From Bipolaris cookei (lineage: Eukaryota > Ascomycota > Dothideomycetes > Pleosporales > Pleosporaceae), in the NCBI GenBank assembly GCA_002286855.1, contig NRSV01000064.1, positions 124,001-188,000 on the forward strand: a stretch of 64,000 bases of DNA, written 5' to 3'. The position numbers and the translations under genes are program-made. Under the pieces are notes generated by a model. It had not been told where the DNA came from. It saw nothing but the letters and a program-made list of their open reading frames with translations, and did no database searches. Positions 21,218 through 32,712 of this stretch are shown one piece after another; the first letter of the stretch is position 1, and every line of letters begins with the position of its first letter.

Positions 21218-24128
21218 GGGACTTGAATCATGGTAGTAGCCAAACATCATGCAAGGCACCATCTGGCGCCTTGTGACTGCCGGGCAGAACGGCTCCTACA
21301 GGACTAGGGGCAATGTCCATTATCGACTCCGCTGCAAGATTTGCATTCCATTTTTGGTGAGCTCCGCGTACATATACATTAGGAAGTCATCACTACACGC
21401 AACGTTGACTATCATATACGAGACAAGAGCGGGGTAGTCGGACCAACCCAGTTCTGAGGCCAAGCACAGACCTACACATCCGGCGTCCTGTGTCGGTACC
21501 TACATACTCTATCACTTACTTATTGTATGTGTGTGCTCCGCACAGACGGCGATCGGCCTTGGAAATTTTGTAGCATCTTAAGTTTTGCCCTTTGCAGTTG
21601 TCATGATTGGTCAATCCAGTCGTGGCGTGGCATCTGGGGCGACTTAGCAAGGCGAGCCCAAGATTGCAAGCACGATGAAAGTGCTTGGCAGAAGACAACA
21701 ACCAAGGAAAAGGATGCATGCCTCGGAAGAGCCCCATCCTAATGGAGAAGGTTACCCAATTACCTATACCCTCCATGGCAAAGAAAGACCGGATAATCAG
21801 CGAGTGAATCAAAGAGATGAATTTAAAGGATGTTTTGTGGAGACTAGAATGTATACTACCCATACAAATTCGGGCCCGCCACGGGACGTTGGCCTGAGCC
21901 GCTGCCCATTGCCAGTTCCAGGATGGCGGGTGTGAAAGAAGATTTCTTATGGTGGACCAGCACAAAGCTTTGCCAATTGGAAACAATGCCCATGCCCCAT
22001 GTCAACCTTTTGCATCCAGCTTTGACCATGTTCTCTTCTCGGCAGTGATTGTGACGTACCGTTGTACATGCATGCATACTACTGGACTTACCTAGCTCTG
22101 CCCTCGTGCATAACACCCTAACACGGCAACACATATATGGCGTACGCGCGCGCACACGGCACAATTCTGAACACCCACACATATTCATACCCATACGCAC
22201 GTAACAGTGACTAACGCAAGTCCCCCGCACAAGTGCAATCTATATCATGCAGCACGATGCCGGGGTACTCAACCCCCCTGCACGCTCAACACCTTGTGAG
22301 CTTAAACGCCTTTACCTGCACGCCTAGCTTTCGGGCCTTCTGGAAAATGGGTGGAAAGTTCTTTGAACCCTTCGAGAAACCAATTTCTACACAGTAAGAT
22401 GACACTGAGCAGGGGTGTTGAGGGTGTGTAGGAGGGGTCGCGTGGTAGGTGGGAAGGGAGCTGTCGTCAGCTCTTCATCTGAGATATTAGTACCGCCACT
22501 ATTGGCTCATGGTCCTTAGCTGATAGGCACTGAGGCTTAGCCGTACTAACACTGCGCAGCCTTCACCGATGGGCTCAATGGATGTACCTATGTATGTACA
22601 ACTCACCAGTACATTTTGTGCAAATCCATAACTATCATGTCCACACAACGCCCATCAGCAAAAGGCAAAACAGCCACAAGCAACAGATCGTCGCACAACC
22701 AGATTGTACCTAGTTACGTGCCGAGGCATCCGTAGTAGCAATCGTCGCTTAATGCCGTGTGGATACGTAGTATGCCACTAGGGTTCGAAGCTTAAGCTAG
22801 TCAAACCCCAGGTATCTTGAAAGACCGGCTTCTGCAACTCACGGGATATGACGATTTCAAACTCTAACCCGTATCTGTTGAAGAGGCCTTTCCTGGCGCT
22901 TGAGTGCCTGCGTTACCATTGGTGATGTTCGGATTAAGACGACGCCACAGTCGGGTAGACGGGAGCTCGTGCCGCCACCACTACCGCTACCGGGTACTTG
23001 AAGTCTCGCGAGCAAAATATCGTTAAGGGATGGAGCTGTGTTTCCCTCATACCATTATGGTGTTGCGGTCTGGCGGTACACGACTGGACGTCATCGTAGA
23101 CCCGAATAAGTGGATGTGGGTCGTGGAGAAGTTCCAGAAGCAGCATAGAATGCCTCTAGCCGTGAGGTATAAATTTCACCGACGATGTACATCCGCGATC
23201 GAGCGCTCGGGCTACGTTTTTGGCCCGTTCTCAGTCAAGCAAATCCCTCTTACAGAAAACAATCATGTCAGCCTAATACGCTCCTCCACGATCTATCTGC
23301 TCGCCACGTATCCACGCGTCATGATAAGATTTGTTTCAAGATAGTTGTATCCTTCGTCGTTGTCATCTTCCGTTCGTATGAATAAGATTTTCTCAATCTC
23401 CGACCTTCCCTCGGGCTATATACGGTCTCCAGGTGACTTATGCGTTCATCAAATCTAGACCGGTTCGTATTGCTAGGTACACAACTATACCCTGTCCTTA
23501 TGTTTGGAGTATTATCGTCCAAAGTCATCCGTAATATTAAGAGTTTCTCAACGTTCCGCCTCTTTAAGGGGTTCATTGAGTTTGTAGTACAATGAGCTAC
23601 AAACGATTCATCACGCGAGCTTGACCATACCTGCAGGCAAAGTAAATGCCAGCCGCACCTTGCTCGTAGCGTATTGTCTGAAACACACGCAAATGCTTTG
23701 ATAAGTACCCTGTTCTCTTTCTAATTATACTAAAAATGGTCCCGAAAGAATGCTCATAATCGTCCGACAATCTATTGGTTGGGTTGATGTTTCCATAGCG
23801 AAAGCAGATAAATTGGCACAAGTTAGGTTCTCGGGTTGCTCAAGACAGCTAGTAGCATAACGAATCATGAAGTCGCGAAGCTAAAGTTCCATGAGAGATA
23901 TCATCAATCATATGGCAAGTTGATTCAAGAAGAAGAAAGTCACCAAACGCTACCGAAAGCCCAGAGATGCTGCTTCTCGACAATATTTGACTTGAGGACA
24001 AAGGTGATTGGTACAGAGACTTGGCGCTACCCGGCTCGTGCGTTAGCGTAGCCGGACCCACTAAAATTTCTTTGCAACTTGGGTGTCTACGCGCAACAAA
24101 ACACAACCACGACTGCATCTCCAACATC
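21218..24128. other. 2.9 kb gene-poor stretch
   Basis: No open frame here has family motifs or clear coding bias. A purine/pyrimidine-alternating GCGCGCGCAC run occurs near 22146-22155 and AT-richer sequence near 23.2-23.9 kb. One B-box-like GGTTCGAAGC (near 22783) lacks a matching tRNA fold. It could be a decayed repeat, long promoter or non-coding RNA locus; none is proven. Confidence 0.5.
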
Positions 24129-25205
24129 ATGGCTGTCGACAACTCGCTCGAGTCGCTCCTCGCGACTCTCACGACATCTATTCAATCTGCTACCGAAGTG
24201 CTGCCTAATGATGATATAGTGCCACCAAAGGAAGGAATCTCTCTGCTGGATGTAAAGAACGAGCTGCTTCTGAGCTACCTGCAAAACCTAGTTTTCCTTA
24301 TCCTCCTAAAACTGAGGTCACGGAAAAGCAACCAGAAAGAGGCAGATCTCCACCCTCAGGATGAAGTGGTTCAAAAGCTTGTTGAACTGAGGATTTACCT
24401 GGAAAAGGGCGTTCGCCCCCTCGAAAGCCGTCTGAAATACCAAATCGATAAGATTTTGAGGACAGCAGATGATGCCACTCGTCGCACTACTCAGGCTTCT
24501 ACAAGTTTGGTTTCAAGACCCAAGAAGACAAAGACAGACACAGGATCCGATTCAGATGTGAGCGATGCCGAATCAGCTGGGTCCGCACAGACGGAAGAAG
24601 ACGAAGACGAAATGGCATACGGCCCCCGACGTGCCCAAGTTATACGCCAAAAGACGGAAGCCAGTCAGGAACGCGCACGTGAATCTGCAAAAGACGGCAT
24701 CTATCGGCCCCCCAAGATTACACCCATGGCCATGCCGACTCCAGAAGGTCGCGAAGCGCGACGAGAGCGCCGCCCAGGAAAATCAGCTACTCTGGACGAA
24801 TTCATTGCTACCGAGCTCTCTACTGCTCCAATTGCTGAGCCCAGTATTGGTTCTACCATTACACAGGGCGGCCGGCACACCAAATCCGAGCGTGAGCGCC
24901 GCGAAGAGAATGAGAGACGCGAATACGAAGAAGCAAACTTTACTCGCTTGGCTCCAGATAGCAAAAAGGAGGCTGCTAGGAAAAAGGCCCGGCAACAGCG
25001 CGATGGTGGTTTCGGAGGCGAGGAATGGAGAAGTTTGGGCGCGGGCATTGACCGTATTGAACGACTTACGCAGAAGAAGGGGGGCAATTTGGGAAGCTTG
25101 GAGAGGAGTAGGAAGAGGCCTGTTGGTGATGGTCCAAGAGGCTCAGGATCCGCTGCTGGAGACGCATTTGAGAAGAGGAGGAAGATTGTTGGAAGGTATA
25201 GGTAA
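24129..25205 (+). CDS. LCP5: U3 snoRNP-associated protein Lcp5 (Sas10/Utp3/C1D family), 358 aa
   Basis: SSU processome component required for early cleavages of pre-rRNA, in the nucleolus; the animal relative is neuroguidin. The N-terminal 95 residues carry the Sas10/Utp3/C1D helical pattern (LLDVKNELLLSYLQNLVFLILL), followed by a helix VVQKLVELRIYLEKGVRPLE and RLKYQIDKIL, hallmark of the family. The middle is acidic and the C-terminus is basic, ending KRRKIVGRYR. Single exon. The frame extends upstream to 24021 without similarity; the ATG at 24129 begins MAVDNSLESLL, fitting the domain edge. Confidence 0.88.
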   Translation: MAVDNSLESLLATLTTSIQSATEVLPNDDIVPPKEGISLLDVKNELLLSYLQNLVFLILLKLRSRKSNQKEADLHPQDEVVQKLVELRIYLEKGVRPLESRLKYQIDKILRTADDATRRTTQASTSLVSRPKKTKTDTGSDSDVSDAESAGSAQTEEDEDEMAYGPRRAQVIRQKTEASQERARESAKDGIYRPPKITPMAMPTPEGREARRERRPGKSATLDEFIATELSTAPIAEPSIGSTITQGGRHTKSERERREENERREYEEANFTRLAPDSKKEAARKKARQQRDGGFGGEEWRSLGAGIDRIERLTQKKGGNLGSLERSRKRPVGDGPRGSGSAAGDAFEKRRKIVGRYR

Positions 25206-25639
25206 GACTATCGGGGACATTTGAAGATCAAGATGAAGAATTGCCAATCTTGTAATATTTCAACCAGACAATACTTGCCAATCAATAAACACCATGACCA
25301 ATCTGCATCATACATGACTTTGAATTTGCAAACTACATATCCATCCGGCTCTGAGAAGCTTTGTTCACAGTCGACAAGAGATGAAGCAGAGTTCAAAACA
25401 CAAACAACCTTGATCAATGAGCTGAGAATCGTATGATTTCATGATTAATAACTACTCAATGCTTCCCGTCTCGTAAAGAGTATCCACAGATAATCCTCTG
25501 ATAATGCTCATCATCGTCATGCCTTTGACGCCAATGCTATGCGTTCTGCAATGCTGATCCTTTCCAGTGCCAAATCAATGCTCGCCAAAAAAAACTCCAT
25601 GAAAAACAAATGAAAAGCCAATGCGGCCAGGCGAAGCTC
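25206..25639. other. convergent 3' flank, LCP5 / cullin-3
   Basis: 434 bp, AT-richer than the genes on each side. No further feature. Confidence 0.5.
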
Positions 25640-28298
25640 TTACGCCAAATACCTATACGAGTCAACCTGTGCGCCCTCTATGCGCTCAAGGTATTCACGC
25701 TCAATAAGCGACTCAATACGCTTCTTGACCATGTTGACCTCGGGTTTGAACTGCCCAACGAGTTGGCTGAGCGTCTCTGACATGAGTTGTTGATGCGATA
25801 GCTCTTTGCGTTGCCTAAGAAAGCTGGTTAGCATGGGGTGCAATAGATGGCACAACAAAGTACATACTTCATGATTCGCACAACAGCAGCCTCGATACAG
25901 AAGCCCCGCGAATCATCATTCTTCTTTTCTGTTTCTCGTCGCTCGCGATCACTCTCAACCTTGTTTCCTCCACTAACGACGCCAACCTTGATCTTGACGA
26001 ACTTGCCTTGAAAACCTTCGTTGAAGAAGAAGCGATCGGTAGGCTTCACGTCCTTGGACATGGGCTCCTTTACTAGAATGCGCGTCTTTGGCGCTACAGC
26101 AAGCGACTGAAGGTTTCTGATCAAGTCACTAGGTGGTATGTTGGTCCGCGCTTGGATCTCCTCAAAAGTGATGTGTTGATTTGGAGCGAGATCGTTGAAC
26201 AAGAGCAGGATAACCATGCCGTATGTTGACACATTGAGCTCGTGACGACGCTCCTTGAACGAGCCGTCCTTTTGCGGTACTTTAGGGAAAACAGCCTTGA
26301 TATCTGCCGAACCCATGTTGGCTAGCCAGGTAAGTTGTCGACCAGAGTGCTTCTGGCTGTAGAACTTCTCAAACCCACGCTTAAGCTTGTCAACAACGGC
26401 AGGGTAATTGCACCGTGGCCGCTGATCTTCTTCGTCGGCAGCTGCGCCACCCATTGTCTCGAGAGGCCATGTCATGCTCGTGAGCACGTTGATGGATAGC
26501 TCGATTCGCTTTGGGTCCTTGTCACCCAGCCCTTCAACATGTTTCTTGAAGCCAGCGGTTAGCTCTTCGGAAATGGTCATGTCCTTGAACATGGCCTCTA
26601 GCTTCAGCGTAAAGTTGTTGCCGAGCTCAATCTTCATCTTTGAAATCATCTGCTTTTCGACTTCGTTGCTGATCGACTTGTTCATCAACAAGCGTCGGCA
26701 TAGATGCTTCTTGTAGTAACGCTCGAAGAGATCCTTGTCTTGAACATATCGCAGTAGTATAATGGCCTTTTCGAGAACCGCATCGATCTCAGACTCAGTC
26801 TTGCCCTTAATACCCTTTTTCATGTTCTCGTCGATAAAGAGGGAGATATACTCTGAGGAGCGTGGGAACGTTGGAGAGTTGATGAAGTCGGTAAAACTCT
26901 GCGTTTGTGCCTGCTGCAACAATGGATCGGACTCAAAGGACTCTCGCCAGATTTTATCAAACCTGTCTTTGAGTGCAAGGACATCCTCGACCCACTTAAT
27001 CGCAGCGACTGTCTGCTGGTTCAGACTCTTTTCTTGGACAGGACCCTTAGCCTTGTCGGCAGGATCGGGGACGGGCACAACAGCAGGCGCCTGCGACGCG
27101 GCGATTGCATCCTTGTTGATATCCGAGCCCATATCCACGATGCGCTGCTGGATTGCGCGAGTGATTTCCATCTTCTTGTCATCTACACGCCTGTTCAGGT
27201 CGTAAATGAGATTTAGCTCTTCAAGCCTATGGTTGTCAATCATGAAACGCACGCCGCTCTCCATTTCAACAAGTTCGTGTATCCGGTTCTTGATCAGCTC
27301 ATCTTCCACTACCTTCTGAATCTTAGGTCCAGTGCTCTCTAGCAATGTCTGCTTGCAGCGCTCGTCTTCCTCGTAAATTCTACGTCGCGCATGTTTGCAA
27401 TATGCACCCGCATGGCAGTCGCGTAGCAACAGTTCGGATTCGCCCCGATAAAAAGTGCTGCTTGTCTCCAAGTACTCCCTCTCGAATGAAGTGTTGTATA
27501 GCCGTTGTTCTTCGGATTCTATATCAGCCTCATGCAAACCTTCCAACATCCATACACAGGATTTGATAAGCTGCTTGTCAATGACATCACCATCACGCTC
27601 CATCTGGATCTGGTCGAGGATGATGTAGCTTAGCAGGCCGAGAATAGTGCGAGCGTCGGTTGGAGAGACTGGCGAATTTAGAATCTCGTCGCGAAACAGA
27701 ACCATGGCAGCGTTGTAGATGGAAGGTCGGCGGTGGTCGGCACAGTAGACACGATCCTTTGTCACATGTGTTAGCTTGTGTTGCCTCTTTACATGATATG
27801 AATAGAGGCCAGCCTCACCATATACATGAGCACGTCTGCCAGCATGCTTGTGCAGATTTGGTGGTCACTCCATGCCTGCCGCAGTCCCTTTAGAAACTTC
27901 TCACCAGCGACGCGTCGCTCGTTCGGGGTGGTTCCGCCTATACTTTGCAGATTTACGAGGAGGTTTGGGGATATTAATTGCTGGATAGTGCTGCGGACCT
28001 CGGTGCTCAGCCAGTTGCTCTCGAATTCGTGGACCTTGTTGTATAGATTTTCGCCCTTCTTCTTCAGGACGATACGGTAGGCGTGGCGGTACAACTCCTC
28101 GTATGACAGCTTAGAGGCATTCTTTGTGTGTATCTCGCGAAAGGCGGCCTCGATGGTGCCCCATGTGTTCTCGAAATCAATCTCGTCGCCATGTAGACCC
28201 TATGAGCGTGACATGGTCAGTGTGGAGCGGCAAGGGCGAATGTGCAAACTCACCCTTCGTGGGGGCCTTATCCGCTGCCTGCCCCGTCCTGCAATCAT
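25640..28298 (-). CDS. cullin-3 type ubiquitin-ligase scaffold, 829 aa
   Basis: Scaffold of BTB-CUL3-RBX1 E3 ligases. Exons 28298-28254, 28199-27819, 27756-25868 and 25814-25640; introns 53-62 nt. Exon 1 codes a short basic arm (RPPRR) before the first cullin repeat (FENTWGTIEAAFREIH). The central part contains cullin-homology segments (YYKKHLCRRLL, MISKMKIELG). The last join rebuilds the neddylation site VRIMKQRKELSH, with the acceptor lysine at 772 split by the intron, and the protein ends SYRYLA as in most cullins. The basic N-terminus and overall likeness favour Cul3 over Cul1 or Cul4. Confidence 0.88.
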
Positions 28299-28658
28299 AT
28301 TTGATAATGCCTCGAGTGCAGATTAAAATGTTCAAAAGCACAAGGCCCTGGTGCGGTTGAGAGCGGAGCAAGGTCGGTGGTGGCTGCAAGGCTTAGTGTG
28401 GCGGGAGAGGCCGGGGAACAAGGGCGCGTATGTTTAACAGAGCACCAGCATGCTCGTGCGCTACAAAGAAACGGTAAATCAGAAAAGAATGGCTGGAGAG
28501 GTGCGCAAGGGCGTGAGGGATGAGGGATAAGGTTAGGTAAGAGTCCCCGCTGAATGGCTACGGCTATCATCGTCATTGCTTGGCGGTCAATCAACTTAAT
28601 CATTCTTTTGCTCGCGGGCATGACCCGCTGTATCCAACTCCACGCTCAGACAGTCGCC
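28299..28658. promoter_or_regulatory. divergent promoter, cullin-3 / ZIM17
   Basis: 360 bp between divergent start codons. An upstream in-frame ATG for ZIM17 lies at 28620. No specific factor site is assigned. Confidence 0.4.
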
Positions 28659-29265
28659 ATGCGCTCCTCACCGTCTTTACTGCGCACTTTTGCCCGAAAT
28701 GCCGTGCCTTGGACAAGACCAGATGGCTCTGTTGCTCGTATCCCAGCGCCCGCACTATTGCGAGCGTCAGTACCCTCTACTATCCGCTTCGAGTCAAACA
28801 CAGCTGCTCCCACGTCCACCACTGCCCCAAGCTCACGGCTAGAACGCGACCAAATCCCCTCGTACGAACTGACCTTTACCTGCAATGTCTGCAAGACACG
28901 CTCGTCGCACCGATTATCAAAGCAGGGCTACCATCATGGAACAGTCTTGATCCAGTGTCCAGGCTGTAAGAACAGACATTTGATCAGCGACCATCTCAAG
29001 GTACCCTTACCATGGGCTTTCTATTCAGATGCAACACGCTCATTGCATACAGGTTTTTTCAGACAAGTCCCTTACCATCGAGGATCTCATGCGCGAAAAG
29101 GGAAGTCTAATCAAGAAGGGCTCTCTGAGTGCCGAGGGCGACGTCGAGTTCTGGGACGATGGCACCTCTACACCTCGCTCCGCACATTTCCACGCCGACT
29201 CTACGCCCAAAGGTGATAATCGCCTGTCACAACTGCCAGACCCACCCAAACCCCCACAAGAATGA
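28659..29265 (+). CDS. ZIM17: mitochondrial Hsp70 escort/import protein Zim17 (DNL zinc finger), 184 aa
   Basis: Matrix zinc-finger protein (Tim15/Hep1) that keeps mitochondrial Hsp70 soluble and supports protein import. Exons 28659-29000 and 29053-29265; 52-nt intron, phase 0. The first ~50 residues are Arg/Ser/Ala-rich with few acidic residues, a typical matrix presequence (MRSSPSLLRTFARN). The DNL-type zinc finger follows: TCNVCKTRSSHRLSKQGYHHG, then CPGCKNRHLISDHLK, with exon 2 supplying SDKSLTIEDLM. The C-terminal tail is acidic and Pro-rich. The upstream ATG at 28620 is possible but would weaken the presequence. Confidence 0.9.
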
Positions 29266-29710
29266 ACGCCATGCTCCCCACACCAACTAGTCCGCCGGCT
29301 AGCTCGCCTGCACCATGGTGCAATCGCCAGCACCCTGTATTATACTGTTTGAGTAATCATATATGGCCGATCCGCCTTCACCGTAGTTGCTCCCATTTGT
29401 ATGGGATCTCAGTTGTTGAAACGGTCTATTTCTCAGAACCACTCCATAGAGGTAGCACGCAACTCGTCTGAATCTTGCTGTTACATACGCTAGCCTGTAC
29501 CTAAGGAAACAAACACTACCCCCCCCCCAAAAAAAACAATTCAGCATGCATCGCACAGGGTATCATATCAATAAGACTTCGTTCTTCCCATTACCATAAC
29601 GCCTGGTTCCAATGCTCTTGAAACAGAAGAGAGGCCGACTTCTTTCCCGCAATATACCTGCATTGGAACATGTCATAGCTATCTGCCGCATGCCTGGGAA
29701 CTCTAGTTCT
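29266..29710. other. convergent 3' flank, ZIM17 / DEAH helicase
   Basis: Contains a C-run followed by an A-run at about 29520-29537. Nothing coding. Confidence 0.5.
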
Positions 29711-32218
29711 TCATCGTCGTGCTGTCGCCGGAACTGTCGATTTCTCCCTTGGCATCTTCTTGTCGTCGCCAAGCTTGCCAATGGAGGTCTCTGTGTGCAT
29801 ATGAGGCGCTACCTCGACCAGCCATTCTGGACTGATGGGTAGAACGGCTCGTGCATAAGTCTTGGACGACTCTACAATCTCGAAATAGACGATCCACTTT
29901 GGACGGTTCTCGATCAAACTTGACGATGGGTGTATGAAGATGGTCATCCCACTGTTGGAAATCGCACGATAACTCAATCCGTCGCGTGCTAGCCTAGCAG
30001 CGTTGATAAAATAAGCCGATGTTATGCACTTACGGATCGCAACATGATTCGTGCTACCACAGCTGGAAACTGGTACCTCGACACGATCGCAGAGCTTGGT
30101 CAACTGATCGCGCACGTCGCGAGCTCGATTGAGGCATCTCCACTGCAAAAAATTCTCAGTCGCCCATCGACTATCAAAGCCACTGTCCTCAAACTGGTCC
30201 CAAATATTGAGAAACGTCATGAAGTCACCGCCTTCTTTGCTGCTGAAGCGGGCTCGAGCAGCATCTGCCGCCACTCTTTTGTCTTTTGGCCGGAGGAAAA
30301 GTGAGGCTGACTCTCCCAACACACTGACAATCGACAGTATCTCCTCGCGACAGCCGTACTTCTCTGATGCAAGTATAGCTTTAGAAAGTTTGATGTCAAG
30401 TGGCAATTCCGCCATTCGTCGACCGAGTCGAGTCAATTTTCCAGTAGAGTCCAGAGCTCCCAGTGCGTAGAGGTTTTCCAGAGACTTGATGAGAGATGTG
30501 CTTGATGGAGGATCCAGGAACTCAAATTCAAGCAGATTGTCAATGCCCAAAGCCTTTAATGTCAAAACAACACCGTCAAGATTTGCGCGCAGTAGCTCGG
30601 GCTCAGTAGTTTCGCTGAGCTCATTGTAGAAGGCGTGTTTTGTATACAGGCGGTAGCAATATCCCTCGCTTGTGCGGCCAGCACGTCCTGCCCGCTGGTT
30701 GGCACTTGCACGAGAGATGGGGCTAACGATCAGCGAGCTGATGCCGTTTGACGATATGTAATTACTCTGCTTGCTATAGCCCGAGTCGATGACATGACGA
30801 ATGCCATCTATAGTTAGCGATGTCTCAGCAATGTCGGTAGAAATAACCAGCTTTCTAGCATTGGGTGGCGTGGGTTCAAAGACCTTAGCTTGTGCATCTG
30901 GCGGAAGCGCACTGTACAGCGGACAAACAATCAGTTCTTTAGCCCGCCCGCCCAGCTTCTTCATGGTTGTTTCTATGTTCTCCACGGCAGCTTGGATCTC
31001 TTCCTCTCCGGTAAGAAACATGAGGATGTCTCCCGGAAGCTCTGCAGCCAAGTGGATTTGGAGAGCAGACGTGATGCCGGCGCTAAGGTAGTTGGCTTCT
31101 GGAGCGCTCGTGTAGAGAATATTGATCGGAAAGGTCCTGCCTTCGACATAAAACGTAGGTGCATCATCGAAATACTTTGAGAACTTGGAGGCGTTGATCG
31201 TGGCAGAAAGGACCAACAGCTTGAACTCTGGCCTGGCACGGCAAACTTCACGACACAGGCAGAGCAGAAGATCCGAAGCGATTGATCTCTCGTGTGCTTC
31301 ATCAATCATCACCACTGAGTAGTTTGACAACAAGGGATCGGTCATAGCCTCACGCAGAAGTACACCATCTGTAGCGAACTTGACAATGGTCTTGTCGCTG
31401 GTCTTGTCGTCAAAACGGACACTGTAGCCAACTTCGTGACCTAGCTTGCATCCATACTCTTCTGCAACACGCTTGGCCACGCTCATGGCTGCTACTCGTC
31501 TGGGCTGCGTGATTGCAATCGATCCAGTCTTTGTGTAGCCAGCCTCGGCCGCGAATTGAGGAATTTGCGTCGTCTTTCCCGATCCAGTATCACCGACTAC
31601 GACAAGTGTTTGATACTTGGAGACGGCATCGAGTATTTCTTCGCGGTACTTGTAAACAGGTAGACTTTTGCGGACCTCATCAATAGTCTTGGCCCGCTTT
31701 TCTGCCGAGTCGAGTTGGGCTTGGAGAGCCTGTTTAGCGGGATCGATGCGACTCGAAATGTCTTGTTGGAACTGAATCTGATTCGAAGTATCGAAAATGA
31801 ACTCGTAGTCGTCCTCCTGCACGCGCTCGGCTTTCTTAGTCTGGCTTTTGATCTTTTTCATCTGGTCTTCCTCCCACTGCTGGTATTCTGACTTGAAGTG
31901 ACTCGCATCGTCATGGCGGTTGAGCACTTCGGCCTTGTTCGAGAAGTCGGCATCGGGGATCATGAACCCATCGCGGTGCTCGTCAATGGCATTCCTTGCC
32001 TCGGCCAACCTCAGAGTCTCTCTGTTCTTTGCAAACTCTTTGCGCTCCCTTTCTGATAGCCTGGGTCCTAGTCTCTCTTCCTCCTCTGCTTCATCGGCGA
32101 CTAGACGGCGGAGGATGGCGAGCTGTTGCGCCTCTCGTTCGGCAAGGTACTTTTGTCGCGACGCGAGGCGGAGCGCGCTGACGTCTTGATCGCCGGTCTT
32201 GCGGCGTTTTGGGTCCAT
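29711..32218 (-). CDS. pre-mRNA splicing DEAH-box helicase, Prp2/Cdc28 type, 835 aa
   Basis: Spliceosomal ATPase that remodels the activated spliceosome before the first step. Single exon. The N-terminal 180 residues are a charged helical arm containing the DYEFIFD motif typical of Prp2/DHX16 proteins. Core motifs: GDTGSGKTTQ (209-218), ITQPRRVAA, DEAH (306-309), LSATINA, TDIAETSLTIDGI, QRAGRAGR. Downstream are the HA2/OB segments. The C-terminus is shorter than in some orthologues and ends ATARR. The frame is open to 32449, but the ATG at 32218 (MDPKRRK) is the plausible start. Spp2-type partners are not in this window. Confidence 0.88.
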   Translation of the reverse strand: MDPKRRKTGDQDVSALRLASRQKYLAEREAQQLAILRRLVADEAEEEERLGPRLSERERKEFAKNRETLRLAEARNAIDEHRDGFMIPDADFSNKAEVLNRHDDASHFKSEYQQWEEDQMKKIKSQTKKAERVQEDDYEFIFDTSNQIQFQQDISSRIDPAKQALQAQLDSAEKRAKTIDEVRKSLPVYKYREEILDAVSKYQTLVVVGDTGSGKTTQIPQFAAEAGYTKTGSIAITQPRRVAAMSVAKRVAEEYGCKLGHEVGYSVRFDDKTSDKTIVKFATDGVLLREAMTDPLLSNYSVVMIDEAHERSIASDLLLCLCREVCRARPEFKLLVLSATINASKFSKYFDDAPTFYVEGRTFPINILYTSAPEANYLSAGITSALQIHLAAELPGDILMFLTGEEEIQAAVENIETTMKKLGGRAKELIVCPLYSALPPDAQAKVFEPTPPNARKLVISTDIAETSLTIDGIRHVIDSGYSKQSNYISSNGISSLIVSPISRASANQRAGRAGRTSEGYCYRLYTKHAFYNELSETTEPELLRANLDGVVLTLKALGIDNLLEFEFLDPPSSTSLIKSLENLYALGALDSTGKLTRLGRRMAELPLDIKLSKAILASEKYGCREEILSIVSVLGESASLFLRPKDKRVAADAARARFSSKEGGDFMTFLNIWDQFEDSGFDSRWATENFLQWRCLNRARDVRDQLTKLCDRVEVPVSSCGSTNHVAIRKCITSAYFINAARLARDGLSYRAISNSGMTIFIHPSSSLIENRPKWIVYFEIVESSKTYARAVLPISPEWLVEVAPHMHTETSIGKLGDDKKMPREKSTVPATARR

Positions 32219-32712
32219 AATGGGTGATCGGTGTATATGTGCTTGTTCGTACTTTATATAAATGTAGTTCGCCCGGCCTGCTTCTGATTTGGCGTCGGGT
32301 CCGTTACGCTTGTAACGTCTGCAATGTCGAGGGGTGATGGACAGCGAACGAAGCTCTCTACAAAATGTTGAAGCTCGGACCAAGTAGCGGGAGAATAACG
32401 GAGTTGGCCGAGTCACGCTAATAAGACAGCTCGGTGACGAACTATGCAACGGACTTCACTTACTGCTGTCTGTCCTTATATCCTTTTAAGACTATGACTG
32501 AGCAGACAAATATTAAGAAGCGCATTGCTGACCATTTCAAAAGCCATGATGGCCGTCTTCTTCAGGTGATGATTTCCTTCTATCCTTCATGCCCCGCTCA
32601 TCAAAACGCTGTTCGCAGTGTCATGCTTCGTGAACGCTGTAAACACAAGAACAAATGCAAACGATCCATAGCAAGACCCCTGTCATTCCAAGCAACACCC
32701 CAACCCTGATTC
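32219..32712. other. intergenic: DEAH helicase promoter / RAD54 3' flank
   Basis: 494 bp non-coding between two minus-strand genes. No feature recognised. Confidence 0.5.

Noticed and set aside
22770..22810. B-box-like GGTTCGAAGC suggesting a tRNA
   Set aside because: The T-arm does not pair and no A box, acceptor stem or anticodon arm fits at the proper distance.
24565..25224. 219-codon frame overlapping LCP5
   Set aside because: Alternate frame of the LCP5 exon; the LCP5 frame carries the family motifs.
32219..32449. N-terminal extension of the DEAH helicase
   Set aside because: The 77 extra codons lack Prp2-like sequence; MDPKRRK at 32218 is a better start.
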